DNA of 64,000 bases, from positions 79,932 through 143,931 of the forward strand of contig NZ_JADGLL010000004.1 of the NCBI RefSeq assembly GCF_015235415.1, written 5' to 3'. A program made the translations under genes and the position numbers. Source of the DNA: Microbacterium paludicola. GTDB lineage: Bacteria > Actinomycetota > Actinomycetes > Actinomycetales > Microbacteriaceae. The notes beneath the pieces were generated by a model. That model saw nothing but the letters and a program-made list of their open reading frames with translations, ran no database searches and was not told the DNA's origin. Below, piece by piece: positions 23,411-30,916 of this stretch (its first letter is position 1; the number at the start of each line of letters is the position of its first letter).

Positions 23411-25939
23411 TCAGTCGCTGAACGAGCCCGTCCAGCGCGTCTGCGCCTCGGCCGGGAAGCGGTGCCAAGCCGTCGGGACGGCGACGACCTCGACCTCACC
23501 CGTCACGGCGACGGTGCCGTTGGGTGCGGTGACCCGCTCGCCGTTCACGTACCAGGCGACGCCCGGGCTGGCGAACACCTTCACGGCATCGTGCTTCGCG
23601 CCGGGGCGGTCGCGCAGCTGCGGTTCGCGCGGAGCCGTCTCCAGAGTCAGGATCGGCACCTGAGCGAAGTCGGTGTCGGAGGCCAGATACCACCCGGGGT
23701 AGGACGGCTGGTTGTAGGACGTCTGCTGGCGCGCGACCTCGGCACGGTACTGCGGGTCCTGCATCAGCGTGGGCAGCTTGTGCTGCGACGGATCCGTTGA
23801 CACGTAGACGTGAAGAGCGGACGAATCCGTCGTGCGCACGACCAGCTCCTCGCGCCAGTCGCCGACGATGTCGGCCACGAGCGCGGCGTTGCCCTTCGTG
23901 CCGTTGTTGCTGCGCGTGCCGGCCGCGGTGAGCATCCGCCCGCGGGTGCGGTCATCCACGGTGACGGCGGCATCGCCCGAGCCATTGACGATCTGCGTTG
24001 TGAGGTCTCCCGCCCAGCGGATCGACTGGTTCGTGCCGAGGCCCGTCGCGGCGCCGAGTTCGGTGCCGTCCGCGGCGCGCAGGCGCGTCGCCCAGGTCTC
24101 GAGACCCGGGACCGCGGGGTCGATGTCGCCGATCATGCCGCGCCCGGTGTCGCGGCCGGTGTAGTCGCCGTAGATCACCTCGCCCGTCGCCGCATCGCGC
24201 AGCGCGTAGCCGTACGGCGCCCAGGAACCACCCTCGTGCACCGTGAAGATCTCGAGGCCGGGGCGGGCGGGGTCGATGTCGGTGACGTGCATCGCGTCGC
24301 CGTGGCCGAGGCGGGCCGTTGCGCCGGGCTGCGCGCTCTGCGGCGGCATCGTGGCGACAGAGCTGTACAGCAGCGAGCCGTCGTCGTCGATCGTCGCCGA
24401 GCCGTAGACGACCTCATGCTTTCCGTCACCGTCGACATCCGAGGCGCTCAGGGAGTGGAAGCCCTGCGTCGTCAGGGTGCCGAACTCCGGGTCGGTTCCG
24501 TCCCGTCCGTGTGGGCCGTCGTTGAACGGGTTGGTGAGCGGGACGTGCCCGCTGTCGACGAACCAGCGCTCGGCGATGTGCTCGCCGTCCCAGTCGTAGG
24601 CGGCGATCGTCGACCGTGTGTAATAGCCCCGGGCGAAGATGGCGGCCGGGCGCTCGCCATCGAGATACGCGACTCCCGAGAGGAAGCGGTCGACCCGGTT
24701 GCCCGGCTCGATCCGGCCCATCGCGTAGTCGCCCCACAGGAGGCCGTCGTCGCCCCGCGGCGGGGTGTAGTCGACGGTCTCGAGCTCTTCGCCGGTCAGC
24801 CCGTCGAAGACCGTGAGGTACTCGGGCCCTTCGAGGATGAAGCCCTCGAAGTTCCACAGGCGGTTGTTACCGCTGCGGCTCGGTGCGTAGACGTCGATGA
24901 AGTAGTCGGTCAGCTCGTGTGCGCTCTGCGGCGACAGGGGGTACTCGTGCCTCACGGGTGCGCCCCAGGCCTCCTCGAGGGTCGCGGGCCACTGTCCCGA
25001 CACGACCTCGGGACGCTCGTGCCAGCCGAGGAACAGGTCTGTGAGGTGCGCGCGGAAGTCGGCGTTGCTCATCCGGTAGTCGTCGTCGTGCGTCACGCCG
25101 GATGCGGCGTCGTCGTCGGTAAGGGTCACGAACGCTTCGTCGACGATCGAGCCATCGGCCGCGTACTGCGTGGACTTCGTGCCGGGCGCTGTCTTCACCA
25201 TCAGCTCGCTGCGGCCGTCGCCGTCGAAGTCGTACGCGAGAGGCTGCGAGTAGTGCGCACCGGCGCGGATGTTGCGGCCGAGCGAGATGCGGTTCAACAG
25301 GGTGCCGTCGAGCTCGTACGTGTCGAGGAAGACCTCCCCCGTGTAGCCGACCTGCGAGACGTCCTTCGAGTTCGACGGATCCCACTTCACGACGAGCTCG
25401 TAATCGCCGTCGCCGTCCACGTCGGCCGCGCTGGTGTCGTTCGCCGAGTACGTGTATGCCTCGCCCTTCGGGGTCACGCCATCGGCTGGCTTGGTGAGCG
25501 GCACCGTGAGGTGATCCGCGGAAACCGGCGCGACGGGCGCACTCGGCTCTCCCGCGACCCCGTCGAGCACGGGAGTCACGGTGTAAGACGAGGCGGCGCT
25601 GCCCGAGCCATCGAGGAAGTCGGTCGTGTCGGTGACAGTCGCGATCTCCGTCCCGTCGCGCGACACGACGAAGTCGGGTCCTGCCATCCCGGTCTCGGTC
25701 GCTCCCGTGACCTCGGACGCGAGCAGGCGCCAGCTGAGGTGCACTCCCCCGCTTCCGGCGAGCGCGACGAGCCCGCGGTCGAGGGCCTCGAGCTGCGGGA
25801 CGCCCTCTGGCACGGCCTCACCGCCGAAGGGCCCGGCATGATCCGGCGGTGCGGCGACGGCGGCACCGCCGGTCGCGACAAGGCCCGCCGCGGCTGCCGC
25901 CGCCACGAGCACACGGAAGGAAGGTCGTCTGAGATTCAT
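23411..25939 (-). CDS. Secreted rhamnogalacturonan lyase (PL11-like)
   Basis: An 842-residue exported enzyme that cleaves the rhamnogalacturonan-I backbone of pectin by beta-elimination. A signal peptide (about residues 1-30, MNLRRPSFRVLVAAAAAAGL then an AVAA-type cleavage site) precedes an Ig-like domain and the eight-bladed propeller. The propeller contains many calcium-binding DxDxDG repeats, such as DVDGDGDYELVVKWDP, DFDGDGRSELMVKTAPG and SDVDGDGKHEVVYG. The NQPSYPGWYLASDTDF and WYVNGERVTAPNG segments close the fold. ATG 25939 starts the signal peptide; the frame is open further upstream through the promoter. Two LacI-type operators precede it, suggesting sugar induction. No pectin transporter or LacI gene is nearby. 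Confidence 0.9.
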   Translation of the reverse strand: MNLRRPSFRVLVAAAAAAGLVATGGAAVAAPPDHAGPFGGEAVPEGVPQLEALDRGLVALAGSGGVHLSWRLLASEVTGATETGMAGPDFVVSRDGTEIATVTDTTDFLDGSGSAASSYTVTPVLDGVAGEPSAPVAPVSADHLTVPLTKPADGVTPKGEAYTYSANDTSAADVDGDGDYELVVKWDPSNSKDVSQVGYTGEVFLDTYELDGTLLNRISLGRNIRAGAHYSQPLAYDFDGDGRSELMVKTAPGTKSTQYAADGSIVDEAFVTLTDDDAASGVTHDDDYRMSNADFRAHLTDLFLGWHERPEVVSGQWPATLEEAWGAPVRHEYPLSPQSAHELTDYFIDVYAPSRSGNNRLWNFEGFILEGPEYLTVFDGLTGEELETVDYTPPRGDDGLLWGDYAMGRIEPGNRVDRFLSGVAYLDGERPAAIFARGYYTRSTIAAYDWDGEHIAERWFVDSGHVPLTNPFNDGPHGRDGTDPEFGTLTTQGFHSLSASDVDGDGKHEVVYGSATIDDDGSLLYSSVATMPPQSAQPGATARLGHGDAMHVTDIDPARPGLEIFTVHEGGSWAPYGYALRDAATGEVIYGDYTGRDTGRGMIGDIDPAVPGLETWATRLRAADGTELGAATGLGTNQSIRWAGDLTTQIVNGSGDAAVTVDDRTRGRMLTAAGTRSNNGTKGNAALVADIVGDWREELVVRTTDSSALHVYVSTDPSQHKLPTLMQDPQYRAEVARQQTSYNQPSYPGWYLASDTDFAQVPILTLETAPREPQLRDRPGAKHDAVKVFASPGVAWYVNGERVTAPNGTVAVTGEVEVVAVPTAWHRFPAEAQTRWTGSFSD

Positions 25940-25978
25940 CGTCGAATCCTCTTCTCCTGATGATGGACGCTCGTCTTC

Positions 25979-25988
25979 GAAACGTTTC
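25979..25988. promoter_or_regulatory. LacI-family operator (GAAACGTTTC) before the lyase gene
   Basis: A perfect 10-bp palindrome with the central CG typical of LacI/GalR-family operators, 40-50 nt upstream of the lyase ATG. Binding by an unlinked repressor is inferred. Confidence 0.7.
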
Positions 25989-25997
25989 ATCCGCGGA

Positions 25998-26013
25998 TGG
26001 AATGCGCTTTCCA
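25998..26013. promoter_or_regulatory. Second LacI-like operator (TGGAATGCGCTTTCCA)
   Basis: An imperfect 16-bp palindrome: TGGAA arms around a GCGC centre, about 22 nt centre to centre from the first operator (two helical turns). This spacing would let two dimers bind on the same DNA face. Confidence 0.55.
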
Positions 26014-26102
26014 GACGCTACGGGCGACGCTACTTGGGGGCGCGGCCGGCGTCAACGGCAAGCGCCGGTTCCCTTCGGTGCCGGGCCGCGGGGAGCGCGG
26101 CG

Positions 26103-26702
26103 TCAGGCGACGGCGAGAAGAGCGGCCGCGCGCTCACGGGTGAGGAACACGAGCTGCGCGTCCTTCGGCCCGTAGGCGGAATCGAACCGCACCCGCTCTC
26201 CACGCTGGAACCCGATGGCGAGCACCCGCGCGACGGCGGCGCGGTTGCGCGCGTCCGGCTCGGCGATGAGGCGCTGGGCCCCGGGCTCCGACAGCAGGAA
26301 CGAGACGAGCGCGGGGCCGAGGAGCTCCCACACATCCGAGACGCCCTCGATCCGGGCGCTGAGGAAGAAGTGGAACCCGACGTCCCCGGGCCGCGCGTCG
26401 TACGCGACGGCGACCGGATCGTCCTGCGCGTCGTACGCCTGAAGCAGCACGACGGGTGTGCCGTCCCAGCGCACGAGGTAGGCGTGATGAGTGGGAAGCG
26501 TCTCGACGAACGCGTAGGCGTCGCGCACCTCGTCACGCGTGAGCCCGCCCATCCCCCAGAACGCCGCGCGCGGCTGCGTCACCCAGCCGTGGATCAGATC
26601 CGCATCCGCGTCCGGGTCGAGGGCGTGAACGGTCACCGTCGCCTGGTCGGCGCTCATCCGGAACAGCTCGGCGCCGCGCGCGCCGGTGCGCAGCAGGCTC
26701 AT
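26103..26702 (-). CDS. GNAT acetyltransferase of the siderophore (IucB/MbtK/DesC) type
   Basis: The 199-residue product resembles acyltransferases that acylate hydroxylamines in hydroxamate siderophore synthesis. Seen are the N-terminal VHALDPDADADLIHGWVTQPRAAFWGM, the WDGTPVVLLQAYDA strand, GFHFFLS, and the C-terminal AEPDARNRAAVARVLAIGFQ followed by FDSAYGPKDAQLVFLTRE, matching the EPD-x-RN and G-F pattern of the family. No monooxygenase, decarboxylase or siderophore synthetase lies nearby, so it is an orphan. ATG 26702 overlaps by 4 nt the stop of a 33-codon upstream frame. The role in siderophore synthesis is inferred from family only. Confidence 0.75.
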   Translation of the reverse strand: MSLLRTGARGAELFRMSADQATVTVHALDPDADADLIHGWVTQPRAAFWGMGGLTRDEVRDAYAFVETLPTHHAYLVRWDGTPVVLLQAYDAQDDPVAVAYDARPGDVGFHFFLSARIEGVSDVWELLGPALVSFLLSEPGAQRLIAEPDARNRAAVARVLAIGFQRGERVRFDSAYGPKDAQLVFLTRERAAALLAVA

Positions 26703-26800
26703 CGGCGCTCCCCCGGCTGGTCCTCGGCCGGAACGGGTCGCAGCAGCGACCAGTCGGTCACGACGGCGGCCGTGTGCGCCTCGGCCCAGGCCCCGGTCAC
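26699..26800 (-). CDS. Possible 33-residue ORF coupled to the acetyltransferase gene (remnant or leader)
   Basis: A GTG-started frame encodes VTGAWAEAHTAAVVTDWSLL followed by a 13-residue tail and ends with an ATGA overlap with the acetyltransferase ATG. The same frame is open backwards to the alcohol dehydrogenase stop. It may be the 3' remnant of a gene once upstream of the acetyltransferase, or a short coupled peptide. I recognise no family. Confidence 0.3.
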   Translation of the reverse strand: MTGAWAEAHTAAVVTDWSLLRPVPAEDQPGERR

Positions 26801-26829
26801 GGGGCGGCCGGAGAACGTCCGGCCGCCCC
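26801..26829 (-). terminator. Terminator after the alcohol dehydrogenase gene
   Basis: A perfect 12-bp stem GGGGCGGCCGGA / TCCGGCCGCCCC with a 5-nt loop, 13 nt after the dehydrogenase stop on the minus strand. No clear T-run follows. Confidence 0.7.
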
Positions 26830-26842
26830 GATCCGATATCCC

Positions 26843-27862
26843 TCAGACGGTGAGCAGCACCTTTGTGGCGCGGCGCGCGTCCATCGCCTTGTAGCCCTCG
26901 GCGGCGTCCTCCAGCGGGAGCGTCAGGTCGAACACCTTGCCGGGGTCGATCCTGCGGTCCCAGATCAGCTGGATGAGCTGGGGCAGGTACTGCCGCACGG
27001 GCGCCGCTCCCCCGTGCAGGTGGATGCCGGCGCCGAAGAGCTCGAGGCCGTCGAGCGACACGTCGTGCGAGACGCCGACGAAGCCCACGTGACCGCCCGC
27101 GCGGGTGGCGCGGATCGCCTGGTGCATCGCCTCCTGCGTGCCGACTGCCTCGATCACGCTGTGCGCGCCGAGACCTCCGGTGAGCTCCTTGATGCGCGCC
27201 ACGCCCTCCTCGCCGCGCTCCTCGACGATGTCGGTCGCTCCGAACTCGCGGGCGAGTGCCTGGCGGTCGGCGTGTCGCGACATGGCGATGATCCGCTCCG
27301 CGCCGAGCTCGCGTGCGGCGAGGATGCCGAGCAGCCCGACCGCGCCGTCGCCGACGACCGCGACGGTCTTGCCCGGGCCCGCCTCGGCGGCGACGGCGGC
27401 GAACCAGCCGGTGCCGAGGACGTCCGAGGCAGCGAGAAGCGACGGGATGAGCTCGGCGTCGGGCTGGCCGGGCGTCGCGACGAGGGTTCCGTCGGCGAGC
27501 GGGATGCGGGCGAACTCGGCCTGCGTGCCGAGCGTCCCCATGAGGGTGCGGTGCACGCAGTACGACTGGTAGCCGGCCTGGCAGATCTCGCAGGTGTTGT
27601 CCGACGACCAGAACGAGCCCACGACGAAGTCGCCGACCTTCACGTTCTTCACGTCCGCACCGATCTCGGTGACCACGCCGACGTACTCGTGCCCCATGGG
27701 CGCATGGTCGACGGGCTCGGCGCCGCGATACGGCCACAGGTCGGATCCGCAGATGCAGGACGCCGTGAGCCGGACGATGGCGTCGGTGGGCTCGAGGATC
27801 GTCGGGTCGTCCCGATCCTCGACGCGCACATCGCCGGGGGCGTGCATGATGACTCCACGCAT
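26843..27862 (-). CDS. Zinc-dependent alcohol dehydrogenase (MDR family)
   Basis: A 339-residue medium-chain dehydrogenase/reductase. Catalytic zinc ligands lie in CICGSDLWPYRG and MGHEYVGVV. The NAD(P)-binding Rossmann motif is VAVVGDGAVGLLGILAARELGA, and SRHADRQALAREFGATDIV supplies the cofactor 2'-phosphate region, whose Arg suggests NADP. The structural zinc loop is reduced: CEICQAGYQSYC shows three Cys instead of four. Substrate unknown. ATG 27862 has AAGGA upstream. It is divergent from an MmyB-type regulator, and its promoter shares a 27-nt box with the transporter promoter at 30.7 kb. Confidence 0.88.
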   Translation of the reverse strand: MRGVIMHAPGDVRVEDRDDPTILEPTDAIVRLTASCICGSDLWPYRGAEPVDHAPMGHEYVGVVTEIGADVKNVKVGDFVVGSFWSSDNTCEICQAGYQSYCVHRTLMGTLGTQAEFARIPLADGTLVATPGQPDAELIPSLLAASDVLGTGWFAAVAAEAGPGKTVAVVGDGAVGLLGILAARELGAERIIAMSRHADRQALAREFGATDIVEERGEEGVARIKELTGGLGAHSVIEAVGTQEAMHQAIRATRAGGHVGFVGVSHDVSLDGLELFGAGIHLHGGAAPVRQYLPQLIQLIWDRRIDPGKVFDLTLPLEDAAEGYKAMDARRATKVLLTV

Positions 27863-27943
27863 GATGGTGTCCTTCCATTCAGGGTTCGCAGATCCGCAGC
27901 CGCGCCTCGCCGCGAGCGGACGGGGCGGAGGGCCGCGTGATCC

Positions 27944-28008
27944 AGCCTCGCGCGCGGCGCGGGCGAACGGGAGACTCTGCCGTGAGGTGTACCCACAGGG
28001 AACCCCTC
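27944..28008. promoter_or_regulatory. Shared regulator box 1 and promoter elements between dehydrogenase and regulator
   Basis: The box at 27982-28008 contains GTGTACCCACAGGG flanked by inverted GAGG / CCCCTC ends. On the minus strand it is followed 32 nt later by GAGGCTGGATC (27949-27939), a probable -10 region of the dehydrogenase gene. On the plus strand its edge is 17 nt before TAGCCT (28026-28031), so it would cover the -35 region of the regulator gene. Box 2 at 30713-30739 is 22/27 identical with the same 32-nt spacing. Confidence 0.7.
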
Positions 28009-28025
28009 GATCCGCCGGGCGCGCA

Positions 28026-28031
28026 TAGCCT
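28026..28031 (+). promoter_or_regulatory. -10 element TAGCCT of the MmyB-like regulator (leaderless)
   Basis: TAGCCT, 6 nt, then ATG 28038. The -35 position falls inside regulator box 1, which suggests autoregulation. Confidence 0.55.
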
Positions 28032-28037
28032 CGTCCT

Positions 28038-28922
28038 ATGGACAACCGAGCGGAGGTGCGCGAGTTCCTGATGACCCGCCGCGCCCGGATCACCCCCGAA
28101 GCGGCAGGCATCACGGCCGGCGGCAACCGTCGCGTCGAGGGGCTGCGCCGCAGCGAGGTCGCGAGCCTCGCCGGGGTCAGCGTCGAGTACTACTCCAAGC
28201 TCGAGCGCGGCGCGATCGCCGGTGCCTCGGCTTCCGTGCTCGACGCCCTCGCCCGCGCGCTTCAGCTCGACGAGACCGAGACCGCGCACCTGTTCGACCT
28301 CGCCCGCGCGGCCGACGGCGTCCCCACCAGCGGCCGGCCGCGGCGGCGTGCCGCCGGGACACCCGTGCCACGGCAGAGCCTGCAATGGGCACTCGCGTCG
28401 ATCACGGACGGGATCGCGTTCGTGCGCGACCAGCGACAGAACCTGCTCGCGGTGAACGACCTCGGCCGTGCGTTCTACTCGCCGGCGATCGGCGACGGCG
28501 GCCGCACGCCGAACCTGGCCAGGTTCCAGTTCCTCGACCCTGCCGCCCGCGAGTTCTACCCCGACTGGGAGAAGTTCGCCGAGATGTGCGTGGCGATCAT
28601 GCGCGCCGAGGCCGGCCGCGACCCGCATGACAAGGCACTGCAGGATCTGGTCGGCGAGCTGTCCACGCGCAGCGACCACTTCCGCACGCTGTGGGCGGCG
28701 CACAACGTGCGCACCCACGGTGCCGGCACGAAGCGTTTCCACCACCCCGTCGTCGGCGAGCTCACCCTCGCGTACGAGGAGTTCGCCCTCACCGCCGAGC
28801 CGGGCAACGTGATGCTCATCTACACCGCGGAGCCCGGATCCCCCTCGGCCGAGCGGCTGCGCCTGCTTGCCTCGTGGAGCGCGGAACACCCCGCCGCCGT
28901 CGACGCCGAGGGCCGCCCATGA
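28038..28922 (+). CDS. XRE-type regulator with MmyB-like ligand-binding domain
   Basis: The 294-residue protein has an N-terminal Cro/XRE helix-turn-helix (EGLRRSEVASLAGVSVEYYS, then KLERGAIAGASASVLDALAR). A PAS-like MmyB domain follows (ASITDGIAFVRDQRQNLLAVND, ARFQFLDPAAREFYPDWEKF, HPVVGELTLAYEEF), thought to bind fatty-acid-like or other small ligands. Proteins of this class often control an adjacent oxidoreductase or transporter. Here the likely targets are the divergent dehydrogenase, itself, and the transporter-cupin operon, all linked by the same box; this is inference. ATG 28038 follows TAGCCT by 6 nt. Confidence 0.88.
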   Translation: MDNRAEVREFLMTRRARITPEAAGITAGGNRRVEGLRRSEVASLAGVSVEYYSKLERGAIAGASASVLDALARALQLDETETAHLFDLARAADGVPTSGRPRRRAAGTPVPRQSLQWALASITDGIAFVRDQRQNLLAVNDLGRAFYSPAIGDGGRTPNLARFQFLDPAAREFYPDWEKFAEMCVAIMRAEAGRDPHDKALQDLVGELSTRSDHFRTLWAAHNVRTHGAGTKRFHHPVVGELTLAYEEFALTAEPGNVMLIYTAEPGSPSAERLRLLASWSAEHPAAVDAEGRP

Positions 28923-28964
28923 GGCGCCCGCCGACCGCGGCCAACGCCACGGGCATGCGGCGGA

Positions 28965-29399
28965 TCATCGCGGCACCGCCGCCGCCCCGCCCTCGACGTC
29001 GTTCCCCTGGTACTCCGTGTCGGTGACGTGTTCCTTCCACACGGTGGTGGATGCCGGGTCGTCGCCGCTCTCGAGCATCGCGATGTGCTCCATGAAGGTG
29101 CCGGCGGCGGCAGCGTGCCAGTGGTCCTCCCCCGGTGGCGTGTAGAGCGTCTGTCCCGGGTGGAGCTCGATGATCCGGCCGTCGCGGGTTCCGAATCGGG
29201 CGATGCCCTGGGTGACGCGGAGGTACTGGCCGCGGGCGTGCGAGTGCCAGGCGGTGCGCGCGCCGGGCGCGAACCGCACGAGGGCGACCGACATCCGCTG
29301 GTCGGCCTCGTGCGGGGTGGCGATCATGTCGACCCAGACGTCACCGGCGAACTGCTCGGGCGGGTTCTTGATCGTGGGGCCTGCGGGTTCGATGTTCAT
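28965..29399 (-). CDS. Cupin domain protein
   Basis: A 144-residue single-domain cupin. Cupin motif 1 is visible as RTAWHSHARGQYLRVTQGIA (two His plus a Gln in place of the usual Glu), and motif 2 as PPGEDHWHAAAAGTFMEHIA. Metal binding is therefore likely. It resembles small cupins of the carboxymuconolactone or quercetinase-like group, with no safe substrate call. Its ATG overlaps the transporter stop by 4 nt (ATGA), so the two are translated together from the promoter with box 2. It is convergent with the regulator gene. Confidence 0.85.
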   Translation of the reverse strand: MNIEPAGPTIKNPPEQFAGDVWVDMIATPHEADQRMSVALVRFAPGARTAWHSHARGQYLRVTQGIARFGTRDGRIIELHPGQTLYTPPGEDHWHAAAAGTFMEHIAMLESGDDPASTTVWKEHVTDTEYQGNDVEGGAAAVPR

Positions 29400-30667
29400 G
29401 AGGAGCTCCTGTCGGGGATGGCGGTGGATGCGGGCTCAAGGGCAGGGCGCCGCTCGCCCCGCGCACCGTCGGTCGAGGGGGCACGGGTCAGGAGCAGGGC
29501 TGCGGCGGCGAGAGCGACGCAGACGACGGTGACCACACCGAGCGGAAGGATGCTGAGCGCGCCGGCCACGCCGACGAACGGGGCCGCGATGCCGCCGAAC
29601 CCGAACCTCACCATCCCGAGCAGCGAGGACGCGGTGCCCGCGATCTGCGGATAGTCGGACATCGCGAGGGTCGTCGCCGGAGGCGCCGTGATCGCGACTC
29701 CGCTGGAGAGCGCGAACAGCGACACGATCACCACCCACAGCGGCACCGGGGTCAGTCCCGCGGCCAGGAGGCCCAGCGCACCCGAGCCGGTCACGGCGAC
29801 GCCGATAACGAGTGTGCCGGGGATGCTCCACCGCTCGGCGCTGCGGCCGGCGAGATAGCCGAAGATCATGTGACCCGCGGAGTTGAGGCCGAACGCCGCG
29901 GCGTACCACTGCGGTGAGAGCCCGTAGATGTCCTGCAGCACGAAGGTCGATCCGGCCAGATAGGCGAACAGCGCGGCGTAGAGGAACCCCTGGTTCAGCA
30001 CTGCGCCGAGGAATCCGCGGTCACTCAGGAGGGTTCGCCAATCGCGAAGCGTCTTCGCGAAACCGCCCTGGGCTCGACGCTGGGCCGGCAGCGTCTCGCC
30101 GAAGGCGATGAGGACGAGGACGAGGATCGCAACGCCGATCAGCGCGAGGAACACGAACAGGCCCCGCCAGTTGGTGAAGGTGTTGAGCAGCCCGCCGAGG
30201 AGGGGGCCGACGATCGCCGCGAGCCCGCCCACGACGGTCAGGCTCCCGTAGAAGCGGATCAACGCCCTGCCGCTGAAGACGTCGCGACCGGCGGCGGTGG
30301 CGATCACGATGCCCACGCCGCCCGCGAGCCCCTGCACGAGGCGGACGAGGATGAGCGACTCGATGCTCGGGCTCAGCGCGCACAGCGCCGAGGTCACGAT
30401 GTAGCCGACGATGCCGATCAGAAGGATCCCCCGTCGTCCGTATCGGTCGGACAGCGCGCCCGCGATCAGCTGTCCGACCGCGAGCCCGATCAGACACGCG
30501 GTGACCGTCAGCTGGGCGACGGACGTGGCCGCATCCATCTCCGCGGTGAGCGCGGGCAGCGCCGGCAGGTACAGGTCCATCGAGATCGGACCGAACACCG
30601 TGAGGATCAGCAGCAGCGCCGGCAGGGACCGGCTGACGGCGGGGGCGTGCGGGTGCGGAGCGGTCAT
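29396..30667 (-). CDS. Bcr/CflA-family MFS efflux transporter
   Basis: A 423-residue, 12-helix drug:proton antiporter type. Helix 1 has FGPISMDLYLPALPALTAEM, the hallmark of the Bcr/CflA family, followed by motif A GALSDRYGRRGILLIGIVGY, helix 4 RLVQGLAGGVGIVIATAAGRD, and helix 11 GTASSLLGMVRFGFGGIAAP. The substrate is unknown. ATG 30667 is chosen because GAGGCT ends 7 nt before it, the -10 position, giving a leaderless mRNA; the frame is open upstream through tRNA-Asn and is not translated there. The cupin gene follows with a 4-nt overlap. Confidence 0.9.
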   Translation of the reverse strand: MTAPHPHAPAVSRSLPALLLILTVFGPISMDLYLPALPALTAEMDAATSVAQLTVTACLIGLAVGQLIAGALSDRYGRRGILLIGIVGYIVTSALCALSPSIESLILVRLVQGLAGGVGIVIATAAGRDVFSGRALIRFYGSLTVVGGLAAIVGPLLGGLLNTFTNWRGLFVFLALIGVAILVLVLIAFGETLPAQRRAQGGFAKTLRDWRTLLSDRGFLGAVLNQGFLYAALFAYLAGSTFVLQDIYGLSPQWYAAAFGLNSAGHMIFGYLAGRSAERWSIPGTLVIGVAVTGSGALGLLAAGLTPVPLWVVIVSLFALSSGVAITAPPATTLAMSDYPQIAGTASSLLGMVRFGFGGIAAPFVGVAGALSILPLGVVTVVCVALAAAALLLTRAPSTDGARGERRPALEPASTAIPDRSSS

Positions 30668-30674
30668 GCGATCC

Positions 30675-30739
30675 AGCCTCGCCCGGTGCCGACGCGCGAG
30701 GGACCCTCTGATGAGGGGTGTACCGACAGGGTGCCCCTC
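30675..30739 (-). promoter_or_regulatory. Regulator box 2 and promoter of the transporter-cupin operon
   Basis: The box at 30713-30739 contains GTGTACCGACAGGG with perfect GAGGGG / CCCCTC ends. It lies 32 nt from GAGGCT (30675-30680), which is followed by GGATCGC and ATG 30667. No -35 hexamer is visible, so activation from the box, about -46 to -72 from the predicted start, is likely. See box 1. Confidence 0.7.
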
Positions 30740-30757
30740 CGCGCGCACCAAAGGGAA

Positions 30758-30781
30758 AGGGCCCGTCTTTCGACGGGCCCT
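30758..30781 (-). terminator. Terminator of tRNA-Asn
   Basis: A perfect 10-bp stem AGGGCCCGTC / GACGGGCCCT with a 4-nt loop, followed on the minus strand by TTCCCTTT. It lies directly after the tRNA 3' end. Confidence 0.85.
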
Positions 30782-30783
30782 GT

Positions 30784-30859
30784 TGGCTCCCCGGCTTGGA
30801 CTCGAACCAAGAACCTGCCGGTTAACAGCCGGCTGCTCTGCCAATTGAGCTACCGAGGA
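30784..30859 (-). tRNA. tRNA-Asn (anticodon GTT)
   Basis: On the minus strand: acceptor TCCTCGG / CCGGGGA (one G-U), D arm TAGCTCAATTGGCAGAGC, anticodon arm CCGGC-TGTTAAC-type loop giving GTT, T arm CTTGG-TTCGAGT-CCAAG, discriminator G, and an encoded CCA (30784-30786). Confidence 0.97.
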
Positions 30860-30916
30860 TCATTCCTCTGCCCCTCGCGGGGCAACCCCACAATCTTAGC
30901 AAAGCCGAACGGGTGC

